Assembly (NCBI RefSeq): GCF_014196925.1
Contig: NZ_JACIEN010000006.1
Coordinates: 246,780 to 310,779, forward strand
Direction of reading: 5' to 3'
Length of the DNA: 64,000 nucleotides
Origin: Chelatococcus caeni
GTDB lineage: Bacteria; Pseudomonadota; Alphaproteobacteria; Rhizobiales; Beijerinckiaceae
Notes under the pieces: model-generated
Databases searched by the model: none
The model's input: the letters and a program-made list of their open reading frames with translations, nothing else
Told to the model about the DNA's origin: nothing
Position numbers and translations under genes: made by a program
Part shown: piece after piece, positions 9,588-17,655 of the stretch
Numbering within the stretch: the stretch's first letter is position 1
Layout of the letters: every line of letters starts with the position of its first letter

Positions 9588-10037
9588 ATGAGCGGATTAC
9601 GCCTTGCCCACGATACCTGGGTTCTCGTCGGCGACGGAGAGAAGGCGCTCTTCTTTCGCAACGAGGGAGACGCCGCCTATCCGAACCTCGTCGTCGAGAA
9701 CATCTTCGCGCAGGACAATCCGCCCAATCGCGAGCAGGCGACCGACGTGCCGGGCCGCATGAACCGCGGCCGCCCCAGCAACAACAAGAGCGCCATCGAG
9801 CCGACCGACTGGCATCGTCTCGCCAAGGATCGCTTCGCGAGCGAGGTGGCGGAGACCCTCTATCGGGCGGCGCACGAAAAGCGCTTCGAGCGGCTCGTCG
9901 TCGTCGCACCGCCGCAGACGCTCGGGGAACTGCGCAAGGCCTTCCACAAGGAGGTCAGCGAGCGCATCGTCGCGGAGGTGGACAAGACGCTCACCTCCCA
10001 TCCGGTCTACGATATCGAGAAGGTCCTGACGGCCTGA
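9588..10037 (+). CDS. Host-attachment family protein
   Basis: A roughly 150-residue cytoplasmic protein resembling the 'protein required for attachment to host cells' family found widely in alphaproteobacteria. It has an N-terminal strand pattern TWVLVGDGEKALFFRNEGD, a central basic, Asn-rich stretch and a C-terminal VVVAPPQTLGELRKAF segment. The family resembles eRF1-type archaeo-eukaryotic folds; biochemical activity is unknown. ATG codons at 9585 and 9588 follow AAGGAGG, and the second has the better spacing. It probably has its own promoter after mcd. Confidence 0.75.
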   Translation: MSGLRLAHDTWVLVGDGEKALFFRNEGDAAYPNLVVENIFAQDNPPNREQATDVPGRMNRGRPSNNKSAIEPTDWHRLAKDRFASEVAETLYRAAHEKRFERLVVVAPPQTLGELRKAFHKEVSERIVAEVDKTLTSHPVYDIEKVLTA

Positions 10038-10170
10038 GGTTTCGCGCGCCACCCGACGGGCGGCGGCATGCACAGGAAGCCATTGCAAAAGCCCCATGGT
10101 CGCCGGCGGGTGTTGCCACGCCGCGCGTTGCGTTGTCAGCTATCGGGATGGCGCAACGAGCGAGGGGAGC

Positions 10171-10659
10171 GTGCCGGCGATGGGATGGGCCTTGGAGAGT
10201 TTCGGAGCCGATGCCATTCATCGCCTGCCCTGGCCCGAGAACGGCGACGAGGTGCGCTTCGTGGAGCATGCCGGCGGACTGTGGTTCGTGGCGGCCGACG
10301 TCTGCCGGCCCCTGCGCTTCACCCTGAACCGCGCCGGCGCCATCAACGTCACCCAGGCGCTCGCCTGTGTCGGCCCGCAGGACAAGATGCTGGTGCGGCT
10401 CGAGACGAGTCCCGGTACGTTCCGGCCGTTCACGCGCTACATGCTGGTGTCGGAAGCGGGCCTCGAATCGCTGGTTGCCGAAGGGCTCGCCCGCCGCGTG
10501 CCGGCTGTCGATGCAGCCGACGTGCCGGCCCTCGCCCGGCTGGTACGCTCCGCCGCGCGCAATCTCGTCGCGGCCCTCGGCGGCCGGGCGGGCGCCTCGC
10601 CGCACGAGAGCGGCGAAGCTTCCCCGGAGGAGCCCTTGCGCCCTGCGGTCGGAGGCTGA
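10171..10659 (+). CDS. Lone Bro-N (phage antirepressor-type) domain protein
   Basis: The segment EVRFVEHAGGLWFVAADVCRP followed by an aromatic-basic stretch matches the N-terminal domain of BRO/antirepressor proteins, a DNA-binding module common in phages. Only one such domain is present. The C-terminal third is alanine-rich and low in complexity, ending with GASPHESGEASPEEP. The GTG at 10171 follows GAGGGG; ATG 10180 is an alternative. No other phage gene is near, so it looks like a domesticated or isolated gene. Its function is unknown; regulation of transcription is a plausible inference. Confidence 0.65.
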   Translation: MPAMGWALESFGADAIHRLPWPENGDEVRFVEHAGGLWFVAADVCRPLRFTLNRAGAINVTQALACVGPQDKMLVRLETSPGTFRPFTRYMLVSEAGLESLVAEGLARRVPAVDAADVPALARLVRSAARNLVAALGGRAGASPHESGEASPEEPLRPAVGG

Positions 10660-10673
10660 CCTCGGATGCTGCC

Positions 10674-11837
10674 TCAGCCGCGTCCGGTCGCCCGCTCGAG
10701 GGCGGACGAAAGGTCGTCGTAGAGGTCCTGCGGGTCCTCGATGCCGACCGACAGGCGCAGGAGGTCCGTCGGGCAGGGCGACCCCGCGCCCTCGATGGAG
10801 GCGCGATGCTCGATCAGGCTCTCGACGCCGCCGAGGGAGGTCGCCCGTTTCCACAGCTCGACCTTCGCGGCCGTCGCAATGGCCGCCTGTTCACCCGCCG
10901 CCAGCCTGATCGACAGCATGTAGCCGAAGCCGTGCGCCATCTGCCGGGCGGCGACGGCATGGCCGGGGTGGTCCGGCAGGCCCGGATAGAGCACCTTCGC
11001 CACCGCGGGATGGGCGGCGAGCCGTTCGGCGAGCGTCGCAGCCGAGGCGCTCTGGGCCGCGGCGCGCAGGTGGAAGGTGCGCATGCCGCGCATCAGGAGA
11101 TAGGCCTCGAAGGGGCCGAGGATGCCGCCCTGGCCCCGGCGGATCGTCGTGATGCGCGCCCAGAAGTCGTCCTCTGCAGCGGTGACGAGGGCACCGGCGA
11201 CGACATCCGAATGGCCGTTGAGGATCTTTGTCGCCGCATGCATGACGATGTCGGCGCCGAGGGCCAGCGGCTGGCTGTGATAGGGCGAGGCGGTGGTGGA
11301 ATCGACCGCAAGGCGCGCCCCGGCCGCATGGGCGATCTCGGCGGCGGCGGCAATGTCGGTGATCGTCCACAGCGGGTTCGACGGGGTCTCAATCCAGACG
11401 AGCCTGGTGCGGCCGGGGGTTACGGCGGCGCGCAGCGCATCGAGGTCGGTGGTATCGACGAAATCGACCACGAGACCCCAGCGCTTGGCCTCGTTCGCCA
11501 GCCAGTGGCGCAGCGCCCAGTACATCACGGTCGGCGCGACGACGTGATCGCCGGGATCGAGCGCCTGGAACACGGCCGTCGCCGCGGCCATGCCCGAGCC
11601 GAAGAGAAACGCCGCCTTGCCTCCCTCCAGCATGGCGAGGACGTCCTCGGCCTCGCGCGTCGTGGCATTGTCGGGCCGGCCGTAGACGTAGCCCGACGAA
11701 TAGGCGTTGTCCTCGTCCCGGATATAGGTCGTCGCCACATGGATCGGCGGCACCACGGCCTTGGTCAGCGGATCCGTGACGCCCATGGCCTGGGCGGCGA
11801 GGGTGCGGGCGGACCAGGGCTTCTTCGGCGCGGTCAT
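10674..11837 (-). CDS. Cystathionine gamma-synthase/lyase-family PLP enzyme
   Basis: A 387-residue Cys/Met-metabolism PLP enzyme. Pyridoxal binds at K204 in the segment MHAATKILNGHSDVVAGAL; upstream are YGRPDNATTREAEDVLAMLEG and the cofactor loop FGSGMAAATAVF. Members interconvert cystathionine, homocysteine and O-acyl-homoserine, and sequence alone does not fix which. metX, at 22 kb, supplies O-acetylhomoserine. The ATG at 11837 is preferred over the longer frame because the family consensus begins there. It is convergent with the Bro-N gene. Confidence 0.88.
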   Translation of the reverse strand: MTAPKKPWSARTLAAQAMGVTDPLTKAVVPPIHVATTYIRDEDNAYSSGYVYGRPDNATTREAEDVLAMLEGGKAAFLFGSGMAAATAVFQALDPGDHVVAPTVMYWALRHWLANEAKRWGLVVDFVDTTDLDALRAAVTPGRTRLVWIETPSNPLWTITDIAAAAEIAHAAGARLAVDSTTASPYHSQPLALGADIVMHAATKILNGHSDVVAGALVTAAEDDFWARITTIRRGQGGILGPFEAYLLMRGMRTFHLRAAAQSASAATLAERLAAHPAVAKVLYPGLPDHPGHAVAARQMAHGFGYMLSIRLAAGEQAAIATAAKVELWKRATSLGGVESLIEHRASIEGAGSPCPTDLLRLSVGIEDPQDLYDDLSSALERATGRG

Positions 11838-11959
11838 GGGAGGCTCCGTGCGGCGCGGGAAACGGGACGCGTGCATATGACGCGAGCCGGCAGGCCAGGC
11901 AAGGGGCGCCGCGGGAGGCCCTCCTGCGCGCGGCGCATGGGCGGCAGGCGCCGCGGTCC

Positions 11960-12322
11960 TCAGCTCAGCGCGTCGCGCACGCTCGTGCGCAGGTCGGCGA
12001 GGGAAAAGGGCTTCGTCAGGACGTCGATGACGACGCCCTCGAGGGAGCTTGCCCGCTCGCGCTGGTCGGCGAAGCCGGTCATGAGCATGACGGTGAGCTC
12101 CGGATAGGTGCGCTTTGCCGCATGCGCGAGGGCGATGCCGTCCATGATGGGCATGCGGATGTCGGTGAGCAGGAGGTCGAAACGGCCCTCGTGCTGGTCG
12201 AGGCGGGCAAGACCGTCCTCGCCGTCGATGGCCGTGACGACCGCATGGCCGTCGATCTCCAGCCCGCGCTTCAGGAAGCCGCGGACGCCTTCTTCGTCGT
12301 CGACGAGCAGAATATGCGCCAT
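11960..12322 (-). CDS. Single-domain response regulator, CpdR-like
   Basis: A stand-alone receiver of 120 residues with no output domain. Acidic residues D8 and D9, the phosphoacceptor D54 (LLTDIRMPIMDG), T82 and K104 are all present. In size and in the motifs MAHILLVDDE, MTGFAD and LTKPFSL it resembles CpdR, which in alphaproteobacteria steers ClpXP-mediated proteolysis in the cell cycle; that assignment is an inference. It starts 2 bases after hpt ends, so the two are surely co-transcribed, and ftsE lies divergently beyond hpt. Confidence 0.85.
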   Translation of the reverse strand: MAHILLVDDEEGVRGFLKRGLEIDGHAVVTAIDGEDGLARLDQHEGRFDLLLTDIRMPIMDGIALAHAAKRTYPELTVMLMTGFADQRERASSLEGVVIDVLTKPFSLADLRTSVRDALS

Positions 12323-12324
12323 CG

Positions 12325-12879
12325 TCACTGTTCCTTGCGGTCCTCGTTTTCCGTCTCCACGACGCCGACGAACGGCAACTGCCGGTAGCGGTGGGCCACG
12401 TCCATGCCGTAGCCGACCACGAACAGGTCGGGGCATTCGAAGCCGGTGTAGTCGGCGTCGATCTGCACCGCGCGCTTGCCTGGCTTCTCGAGCAGGACGG
12501 CGGATTTCACGGTGCGCGCGCCGCGCGCCATCAGAAGGTCTTTTGCGAAGGCGAGGGTACGGCCCGATTCGAGAATGTCGTCGACGAGCAGCACGTCGCG
12601 GTCGCGCACGTCGCTCTCGACATCCTTCAGGATCTCGACCTGCCCGGAGGAGACGGTTGCCTCGCGATAGCTCGACATGTGCACGAACTCGACCTGCGGC
12701 TCGAGCCCGGCCCTGTGCAGCGCGCGGATGAGATCGGCCGCGAACATGAAGCTGCCCTTCAGCACGGCGACGACGAGCAGGTCGTGCGGCTTGGAGGCCG
12801 CCACGGCCCGGGCGATGTCCTCGTTGCGGGCGGCGATCTTGCTCTCGTCGAACAGGACCCGGATGCTCTTGGTCTGCAT
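12325..12879 (-). CDS. hpt: Hypoxanthine phosphoribosyltransferase
   Basis: Salvages hypoxanthine (and often guanine) by transferring phosphoribose from PRPP. It is 184 residues, of normal length. The PRPP-binding loop reads VLLVDDILESGRTL (about residues 96-109), with serine at a position where many family members have threonine. FVHMSSYREATVSSGQV and the C-terminal FVVGYGMDVAHRYRQLPF are classic for bacterial Hpt. The ATG at 12879 follows AAAGG. It is the first gene of a two-gene unit with the CpdR-like receiver. Confidence 0.95.
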   Translation of the reverse strand: MQTKSIRVLFDESKIAARNEDIARAVAASKPHDLLVVAVLKGSFMFAADLIRALHRAGLEPQVEFVHMSSYREATVSSGQVEILKDVESDVRDRDVLLVDDILESGRTLAFAKDLLMARGARTVKSAVLLEKPGKRAVQIDADYTGFECPDLFVVGYGMDVAHRYRQLPFVGVVETENEDRKEQ

Positions 12880-13180
12880 GGTCTGGCCTTTATCGTTGCC
12901 CGCTGCGGAGCACATGCTGCCGCTTAGCCGCCACCGGCGATGGGCGCAAGTGCGGCGGGCGGGGAAGGAACAGGCACGGGCACGCCCGGGTCCGGGGCGC
13001 CCGCGCCTGCACTGGGATGAGCCTATAGGCGTTGGCACGGGAAGGACAGACAATGGACATGGCGAATCAGGCTGGCTTGCGCGGCCCGCCCCGGTTAGGA
13101 CAGGCATCCGCGTAACACCAATTGGTCGGCCCTCATGGTTAACGAACCGTGAACGCGCCGCGGCCGTGAGGAGGTGACTG
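12880..13180. other. hpt/ftsE divergent intergenic region
   Basis: About 300 bases without a gene. The hpt side is GC-rich and palindromic. The ftsE side becomes AT-richer and contains the sequence TTAACGAACCGTGAAC discussed as a CtrA-like box. No additional ORF, RNA gene or repeat is evident. Confidence 0.6.
13139..13154 (+). promoter_or_regulatory. CtrA-like box upstream of ftsE
   Basis: TTAA-CGAACCG-TGAAC lies 27 bases before the ftsE start. The established CtrA consensus is TTAA-N7-TTAAC; this copy differs at a single base. It fits with FtsE being a cell-division component, but short AT-rich matches arise by chance. Confidence 0.4.
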
Positions 13181-13840
13181 GTGGTTCGTTTCGACAATGT
13201 CGGACTGCGCTACGGCATGGGGCCGGAGGTGCTGAGAGACCTGACGTTCTCGATCGAGCCGCGCTCGTTCCAGTTTCTCACCGGCCCCTCGGGCGCCGGC
13301 AAGACGACGCTGCTGCGCCTCGTCCTCCTCGCGCTCAAGCCCACGCGCGGCCTCATCACCCTCTTCGGCGAGGACGTCTCGCAGATCGGCGGGGACGCGC
13401 TGACCGCCCTGCGCCGGCGCATGGGCGTCGTCTTCCAGGATTTCCGGCTGCTCGACCACCTCACCACCTACGAGAACGTCGCATTGCCGCTGCGCGTGCA
13501 GGGGCGGGAGGAGGTGAGCTACCGCGCCGAGGTGGTGGAGCTGCTGCGCTGGGTCGGCCTCGGCGAGCGCATGCACGTGCTGCCGCCGGTGCTCTCGGGC
13601 GGCGAGAAGCAGCGCGCCGCCATTGCCCGCGCCCTCATCGCCCGGCCGGAGCTGCTTCTGGCCGACGAGCCGACCGGCAACGTCGACCCCAGCCTCGCCA
13701 AGCGCCTGCTGCGCCTCTTCATCGAGCTCAACCGGCTCGGCACGTCGGTCATCATCGCCACGCACGACCTTGCGCTCATGGACCAGGTGGACGCCCGTCG
13801 CCTGGTGCTTGGCGAAGGCCGCCTGCACATCTACGAGTGA
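13181..13840 (+). CDS. ftsE: Cell-division ATP-binding protein FtsE
   Basis: ATPase of the FtsEX complex, which couples ATP hydrolysis at the divisome to activation of cell-wall hydrolases. It is 219 residues, with Walker A GPSGAGKT at 35-42, the signature [15 protein letters not shown] near 138 and Walker [11 protein letters not shown] near 160. The N-terminus [17 protein letters not shown] is typical of FtsE. It uses a GTG start at 13181 after a GAGGAGG ribosome site. ftsX follows after 4 bases. Confidence 0.96.
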   Translation: MVRFDNVGLRYGMGPEVLRDLTFSIEPRSFQFLTGPSGAGKTTLLRLVLLALKPTRGLITLFGEDVSQIGGDALTALRRRMGVVFQDFRLLDHLTTYENVALPLRVQGREEVSYRAEVVELLRWVGLGERMHVLPPVLSGGEKQRAAIARALIARPELLLADEPTGNVDPSLAKRLLRLFIELNRLGTSVIIATHDLALMDQVDARRLVLGEGRLHIYE

Positions 13841-13844
13841 TCGC

Positions 13845-14816
13845 ATGATGCGCCGCTCCGAACAGACCAACGCCGCACCGGCCGCAGAACCCGACCTCGG
13901 GCCGCTGCCCGAGACGTTGCGCCGCAACCAGCCGCTCGTCCCGGCCGATTCGGTCGCCGGCCGGGCGCTCGTCACCGTCATCGCCATCCTGACCTTCCTC
14001 GCGGCGCTCGCCGCCGGTGCCGCCGAGCTCGTCGCCGGCGCCTCGGCCGAATGGCGCTCCTCGATCTCGCGCGAGGTCACCATCCAGGTGAAGCCCAACA
14101 CCCAGCGTGACATCGAGGCCGATGTCGCCACCGCGACCGCGGTGGCCGGCGCCGACCCGCAGGTCGATTCCGTCTCCGTCTACTCGAAGGAGGAGGCGGA
14201 GCGGCTGCTGGCGCCCTGGCTCGGCACGGGGCTCGACCTGGTCGAGCTGCCGGTGCCGCGGCTCGTCGTCGTCCGCCTCAAGGGCGGCATCACGCCGGAC
14301 CTTGCCGGCATGAAGCAGCAACTGGCCGAGCAGGTGCCGACCGCGAGCCTCGACGATCACCGCATGTGGATCGCGCGCCTGTCGACCATGGCGGGCACCC
14401 TCGTCGTCATCGCGCTCGCCATCGTCGGCCTGGTGCTCACGGCGGCGGCGCTGGCCATCGCCTTCGCGACGCGCGGGGCCGTGGCGAGCAGCCGCGAGAT
14501 CCTGGAGGTGCTGCATTTCGTGGGCGCGGATGACCGCTTCATCGCCCGCGAGTTCCAGCTGAGGTTCCTCGGCCTCGGCCTCAAGGGCGGGGCCATCGGC
14601 TGCCTGGCGGCCATCCTGCTCATCGCGGCGCTCGGCTTCCTCGCCGGCTACTGGCGCGCGAGTCCGGGCGGCGATCAGATCGAGGCGCTGTTCGGGGCCT
14701 TCGACATCGGCTGGCGCGGCTATGGCGCCGTCGTCGTGGTGACGGCGATCGTCGCCGCCGTGACGGCGCTCGTCTCGCGCGTCACGGTGCGCCGTCACCT
14801 GAGTGGGCTGGGCTGA
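13845..14816 (+). CDS. ftsX: Cell-division protein FtsX
   Basis: Membrane partner of FtsE. It is 323 residues, with a cytoplasmic N-terminus, a first membrane segment (ALVTVIAILTFLAALAAGAAEL), a periplasmic domain of about 150 residues and three further membrane segments near the C-terminus. Conserved features include EVTIQVKPNTQRDIEADV and SREILEVLHFVGADDRFI. Starts at 13845 and 13848 are both possible. It lies 4 bases after ftsE. Confidence 0.93.
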   Translation: MMRRSEQTNAAPAAEPDLGPLPETLRRNQPLVPADSVAGRALVTVIAILTFLAALAAGAAELVAGASAEWRSSISREVTIQVKPNTQRDIEADVATATAVAGADPQVDSVSVYSKEEAERLLAPWLGTGLDLVELPVPRLVVVRLKGGITPDLAGMKQQLAEQVPTASLDDHRMWIARLSTMAGTLVVIALAIVGLVLTAAALAIAFATRGAVASSREILEVLHFVGADDRFIAREFQLRFLGLGLKGGAIGCLAAILLIAALGFLAGYWRASPGGDQIEALFGAFDIGWRGYGAVVVVTAIVAAVTALVSRVTVRRHLSGLG

Positions 14817-14893
14817 CAACGCGTGGCTGTGCGCGCTTTCTGCCTAGTGCCCGCCGCATTCGTCGTTATGCTGCGCGGCGAAAGGTTGAAAGC

Positions 14894-15646
14894 ATGAGCG
14901 TCGTGGGCAACGAGCCGGTCGCGGTCGATCCTGCCGAAGGCGAGCCGTCCGCCGTGGCGACGGCAGTGCCCCCGCGGCGCGGCAGGGGATGGCTGGTGCT
15001 GCGCCGTGGCGTGGCTGCGGCCGGCCTTCTCGCCTGCCTTGCCTTCGCCGTCGGCTTCTTCGTGTTCACCGACATGGTCGGCCGCGCGGAGCGGCGGGTG
15101 AACGCGAGCGCCGATGCCGTGGTGGCCCTGACCGGCGGCGCCCAGCGCATCGCCGATGCGGCCGACCTGCTGAAGCAGGGCTATGCCCGCCGTCTCCTGA
15201 TCAGCGGCGTCAACAAGCACACGACGCCCGCCCAGCTCGCCGAGCTCAACCCGGAGCTTGGCGAACTGGTCGAGTGCTGCGTCGATCTCGACTACCGGGC
15301 GCGCAACACCATCGGCAACGCCATCGAGACGCGTCGCTGGGTGCAGCAGCACGCCTTCCGCTCGCTGATCGTGGTGACGTCGAACTACCATATGCCGCGC
15401 TCGCTGGTGGAGCTCGGCAACGTCCTGCCCGAGACCGAGCTCGTGCCGCACGCCGTCTCGGCCGACCGCATCGACACCGAGCGGTGGTGGCGCGACCCTG
15501 TCGCCGCGAAGCTGCTCTTCATGGAATATCTGAAGTATCTCGTCGCGGTGGCGCGCACCTATGTGGAGCGCGATCCGGAAGATTCGCGCGTCGCGGTCTT
15601 CGTCGGCGGCCGCAAACCGGTTGCGACCGTTCCCGTGCTGCGCTAG
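14894..15646 (+). CDS. YdcF/ElyC-like DUF218 membrane protein
   Basis: A 250-residue protein with one N-terminal membrane segment (residues about 38-58, GVAAAGLLACLAFAVGFFVF) followed by a DUF218 domain: AVVALTGGAQRIADAADLL, RLLISGVNKHTT, and LIVVTSNYHMPRSLVEL with the conserved Asn-Tyr-His. Related proteins such as SanA and ElyC act in envelope maintenance. The position between ftsX and a phospholipid acyltransferase suggests an envelope role. The exact reaction is unknown. Confidence 0.85.
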   Translation: MSVVGNEPVAVDPAEGEPSAVATAVPPRRGRGWLVLRRGVAAAGLLACLAFAVGFFVFTDMVGRAERRVNASADAVVALTGGAQRIADAADLLKQGYARRLLISGVNKHTTPAQLAELNPELGELVECCVDLDYRARNTIGNAIETRRWVQQHAFRSLIVVTSNYHMPRSLVELGNVLPETELVPHAVSADRIDTERWWRDPVAAKLLFMEYLKYLVAVARTYVERDPEDSRVAVFVGGRKPVATVPVLR

Positions 15647-15678
15647 GCGGTCAGCGGCGCGCCGGCCCGCGCGCGCAG

Positions 15679-16458
15679 ATGCCGCCGGATGCCATGCTCG
15701 CTCTCCGTTCCCTCGCCTTCAACATCGCCTTCTACGCCAACCTCGTCGTGTGGCTCGTCATCTGCCTGCCGACGATGCTCCTGCCGCGGCGCGCCCTGAT
15801 GGCGGTGGCGCGCGGCTGGGCCCGGAGCTCCCTGTGGCTCCTGCGCGTCATTGCCGGCACGCGTCTCGAGGTGCGCGGCCTCGCCAACATCCCGCAGGGG
15901 GGCTGCCTCGTCGCCTGCAAGCACCAGTCGATGTGGGAGACCTTCGCGCTCGTTCCCTTCTTCTCGGATCCCACCTTCATCCTGAAGCGGGAGCTCATGT
16001 TCATCCCCTTCTTCGGCTGGTACCTGTGGAAGGCCGACATGGTGCCCGTGAACCGGCGTGGCGGCGCGCGGGCGATGGTGCGCATGACCGAGAAGGCGGC
16101 CGAGGAGGCGCGCGACGGCCGCCAGATCATCATCTTCCCCGAGGGCACGCGCCGGCCGCCGGGCGCCGAGCCCGCCTACAAATACGGCATCGCCCATCTC
16201 TACGGCCGGCTCGGCGTGCCGTGCCTGCCGGTCGCCCTCAACTCCGGCCTCTACTGGCCGCGCCGGCGCTTCATCCGCCGGCCCGGCACCATCGTGGTCG
16301 AGTTCCTGCCGCCGATCCCGGCCGGCCTGCCGCGCGACAGCCTGGTGCCGGCGCTGGTCGATGCGATCGAGCCCGTCGCCCGCCGCCTCCATGCCGATGG
16401 CCTTGCGGAGATCGGCGGGACCATCCAGCCGGCACCGGAGCGGGCGGAGGCCCCGTGA
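15679..16458 (+). CDS. PlsC-type 1-acylglycerol-3-phosphate acyltransferase
   Basis: A membrane-bound acyltransferase expected to add the second acyl chain in phosphatidic acid synthesis. An N-terminal hydrophobic segment is followed by motif I, KHQSMWETFA; here the usual H-X4-D reads H-X4-E. That variant recurs in alphaproteobacterial PlsC-like proteins as far as I know. Motif III is present as IIFPEGTRRPPG, and the substrate segment reads GWYLWKADMVPVNRRGG. Start 15679 gives 259 residues; 15694 gives 254. Neither has a strong ribosome site. Confidence 0.88.
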   Translation: MPPDAMLALRSLAFNIAFYANLVVWLVICLPTMLLPRRALMAVARGWARSSLWLLRVIAGTRLEVRGLANIPQGGCLVACKHQSMWETFALVPFFSDPTFILKRELMFIPFFGWYLWKADMVPVNRRGGARAMVRMTEKAAEEARDGRQIIIFPEGTRRPPGAEPAYKYGIAHLYGRLGVPCLPVALNSGLYWPRRRFIRRPGTIVVEFLPPIPAGLPRDSLVPALVDAIEPVARRLHADGLAEIGGTIQPAPERAEAP

Positions 16459-16496
16459 TCAGCTGAAGCCTCGGCGCTTGACAACATGGTTAATTT

Positions 16497-16527
16497 GTTC
16501 TCTCTTTGTCCGGAACAAATAGGGAAC
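16497..16527 (+). promoter_or_regulatory. Probable LexA (SOS) box
   Basis: GAAC-AAATAGG-GAAC (16513-16527) is an exact match to the reverse complement of the alphaproteobacterial LexA box GTTC-N7-GTTC. Just upstream, GTTC-TCTCTTT-GTCC (16497-16511) is a one-mismatch copy in the other orientation. Both lie within 45 bases of the start codon of the next gene, where a repressor would block transcription. Confidence 0.65.
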
Positions 16528-16539
16528 ATGGAGCCGGAT

Positions 16540-16971
16540 ATGAGCGCAGTCGTCCAATTTCCCATGCACATGGCGCGCCGTCCCGTCGCGCGCCCATTGG
16601 CCCGCCCGCTCGTTGCGGGGCGCCGGGCCGTGCAGGACGAGGCCCTCCACGTCGCCTCGGGCGGCGATCTCCTGCCGCTGCGTGCCTGGCGCGGGCGCTC
16701 GGGGCGCCGCTATGTCGTGTCGGTCTATCCGATGACGGCCATGTGGCAGGAGGCGCATCTCGACGCCGTGCTCATCGCCGTCGCCCGTGACGGTGAGGCG
16801 CGCCGCATCGTCGGGGTGCGCGATTCCTCCCCGCTCTCGCCCGAGGGCTTCGACGGCGCCTGGTTCGGGCAGATGCGCGCCTGCGGCGCGGTGGAGCTGC
16901 ACGTCCACCTCCTCGCGATCAGCGCCGAGGAGCGTGCGGCCGTCGCGCGGGACCTGCGCCCCTTCCAGTGA
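16540..16971 (+). CDS. Hypothetical protein under a probable SOS box
   Basis: A 143-residue protein I do not recognise. It has a basic, proline-rich N-terminus (HMARRPVARPLARPL), then a compact mixed fold with RYVVSVYPMTAMWQEAHL and LDAVLIAVARDGEARRIVG. No signal peptide or membrane segment is seen. The ATG at 16540 has a GGAG six bases upstream; ATG 16528 and a longer frame from 16486 are less likely because they overlap the LexA-type box. The control site suggests a DNA-damage role, which is only an inference. Confidence 0.6.
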   Translation: MSAVVQFPMHMARRPVARPLARPLVAGRRAVQDEALHVASGGDLLPLRAWRGRSGRRYVVSVYPMTAMWQEAHLDAVLIAVARDGEARRIVGVRDSSPLSPEGFDGAWFGQMRACGAVELHVHLLAISAEERAAVARDLRPFQ

Positions 16972-16992
16972 TCCGGCTTTGCCGGGCTGGCG

Positions 16993-17520
16993 TCAGCGCA
17001 GCTGCGCCGCGAGCCAGGCGAGCGTCGCGTCGTGCACGTCGAGCGCCATGAGGTGCTCGTAGGTGTTCAGCACATATTCGGGATTGGGGCCCGACTGGCC
17101 CACCCCCTGGCGGACGATGGCGAGCAGCGCCTCGCGCGGCAGCTCCCCGGCATATTGGTGATGCCGGCGGTCCGCCACATAGGTGAGGGCGGTCACGTGC
17201 CTGCCGTCGTCGAGGCGCACGGGCAGGTGGCGCTCCAGATAGACGGCCGTCGCCTGCTCCCGAGCCCTCAGATAAGCGATCGTCTCCGCGACCTCCGGCC
17301 GCGGCACGCGGAAGGCCACCCCCTTGCAGGCGCCGCCGCGGTCGAGCCCGAGGACGAGGCCCGGCCGCTCCGGCGTGCCGCGATGGACGTGCGAATAGAC
17401 GCACAGCGAGCGGCGGTAACCGGCGAGCCGGGCGGGAAAGCGGTCGATGAAGGGAAAGCCGGGCCGCCACATCAGCGAGCCGTAGCCGAAGACCCACAGA
17501 TCGCCTGATTCGTGGCCCAT
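16993..17520 (-). CDS. Gamma-glutamylcyclotransferase, ChaC-like
   Basis: Likely cleaves the gamma-glutamyl bond of glutathione to give 5-oxoproline and Cys-Gly. It is 175 residues, beginning with the family hallmark WVFGYGSLMWRPGFPF near residue 9, whose YGSL loop binds the gamma-glutamyl group. GLDRGGACKGVAFRVP and NPEYVLNTYEHLMAL are further ChaC-type segments. The ATG at 17520 is chosen because the conserved motif follows closely. It is convergent with the SOS-boxed gene and divergent from the DUF2125 gene. Confidence 0.87.
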   Translation of the reverse strand: MGHESGDLWVFGYGSLMWRPGFPFIDRFPARLAGYRRSLCVYSHVHRGTPERPGLVLGLDRGGACKGVAFRVPRPEVAETIAYLRAREQATAVYLERHLPVRLDDGRHVTALTYVADRRHHQYAGELPREALLAIVRQGVGQSGPNPEYVLNTYEHLMALDVHDATLAWLAAQLR

Positions 17521-17655
17521 GCCCTTCCGTCTCGTCGATGAACCGTCTCGTCGATGACAGGCCGTTTCCGCCGACGCCGAAAGCTTGCCCGCGCCGCCGC
17601 TTGGCCGCAAGCCGGGTAACAGCTAGGAAGGGGCGGTGCAACAAGGGAGAGGGCG

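Noticed and set aside
10171..10659. Prophage around the Bro-N gene
   Set aside because: No integrase, capsid, tail or lysis gene is adjacent; the flanks are normal chromosomal genes.
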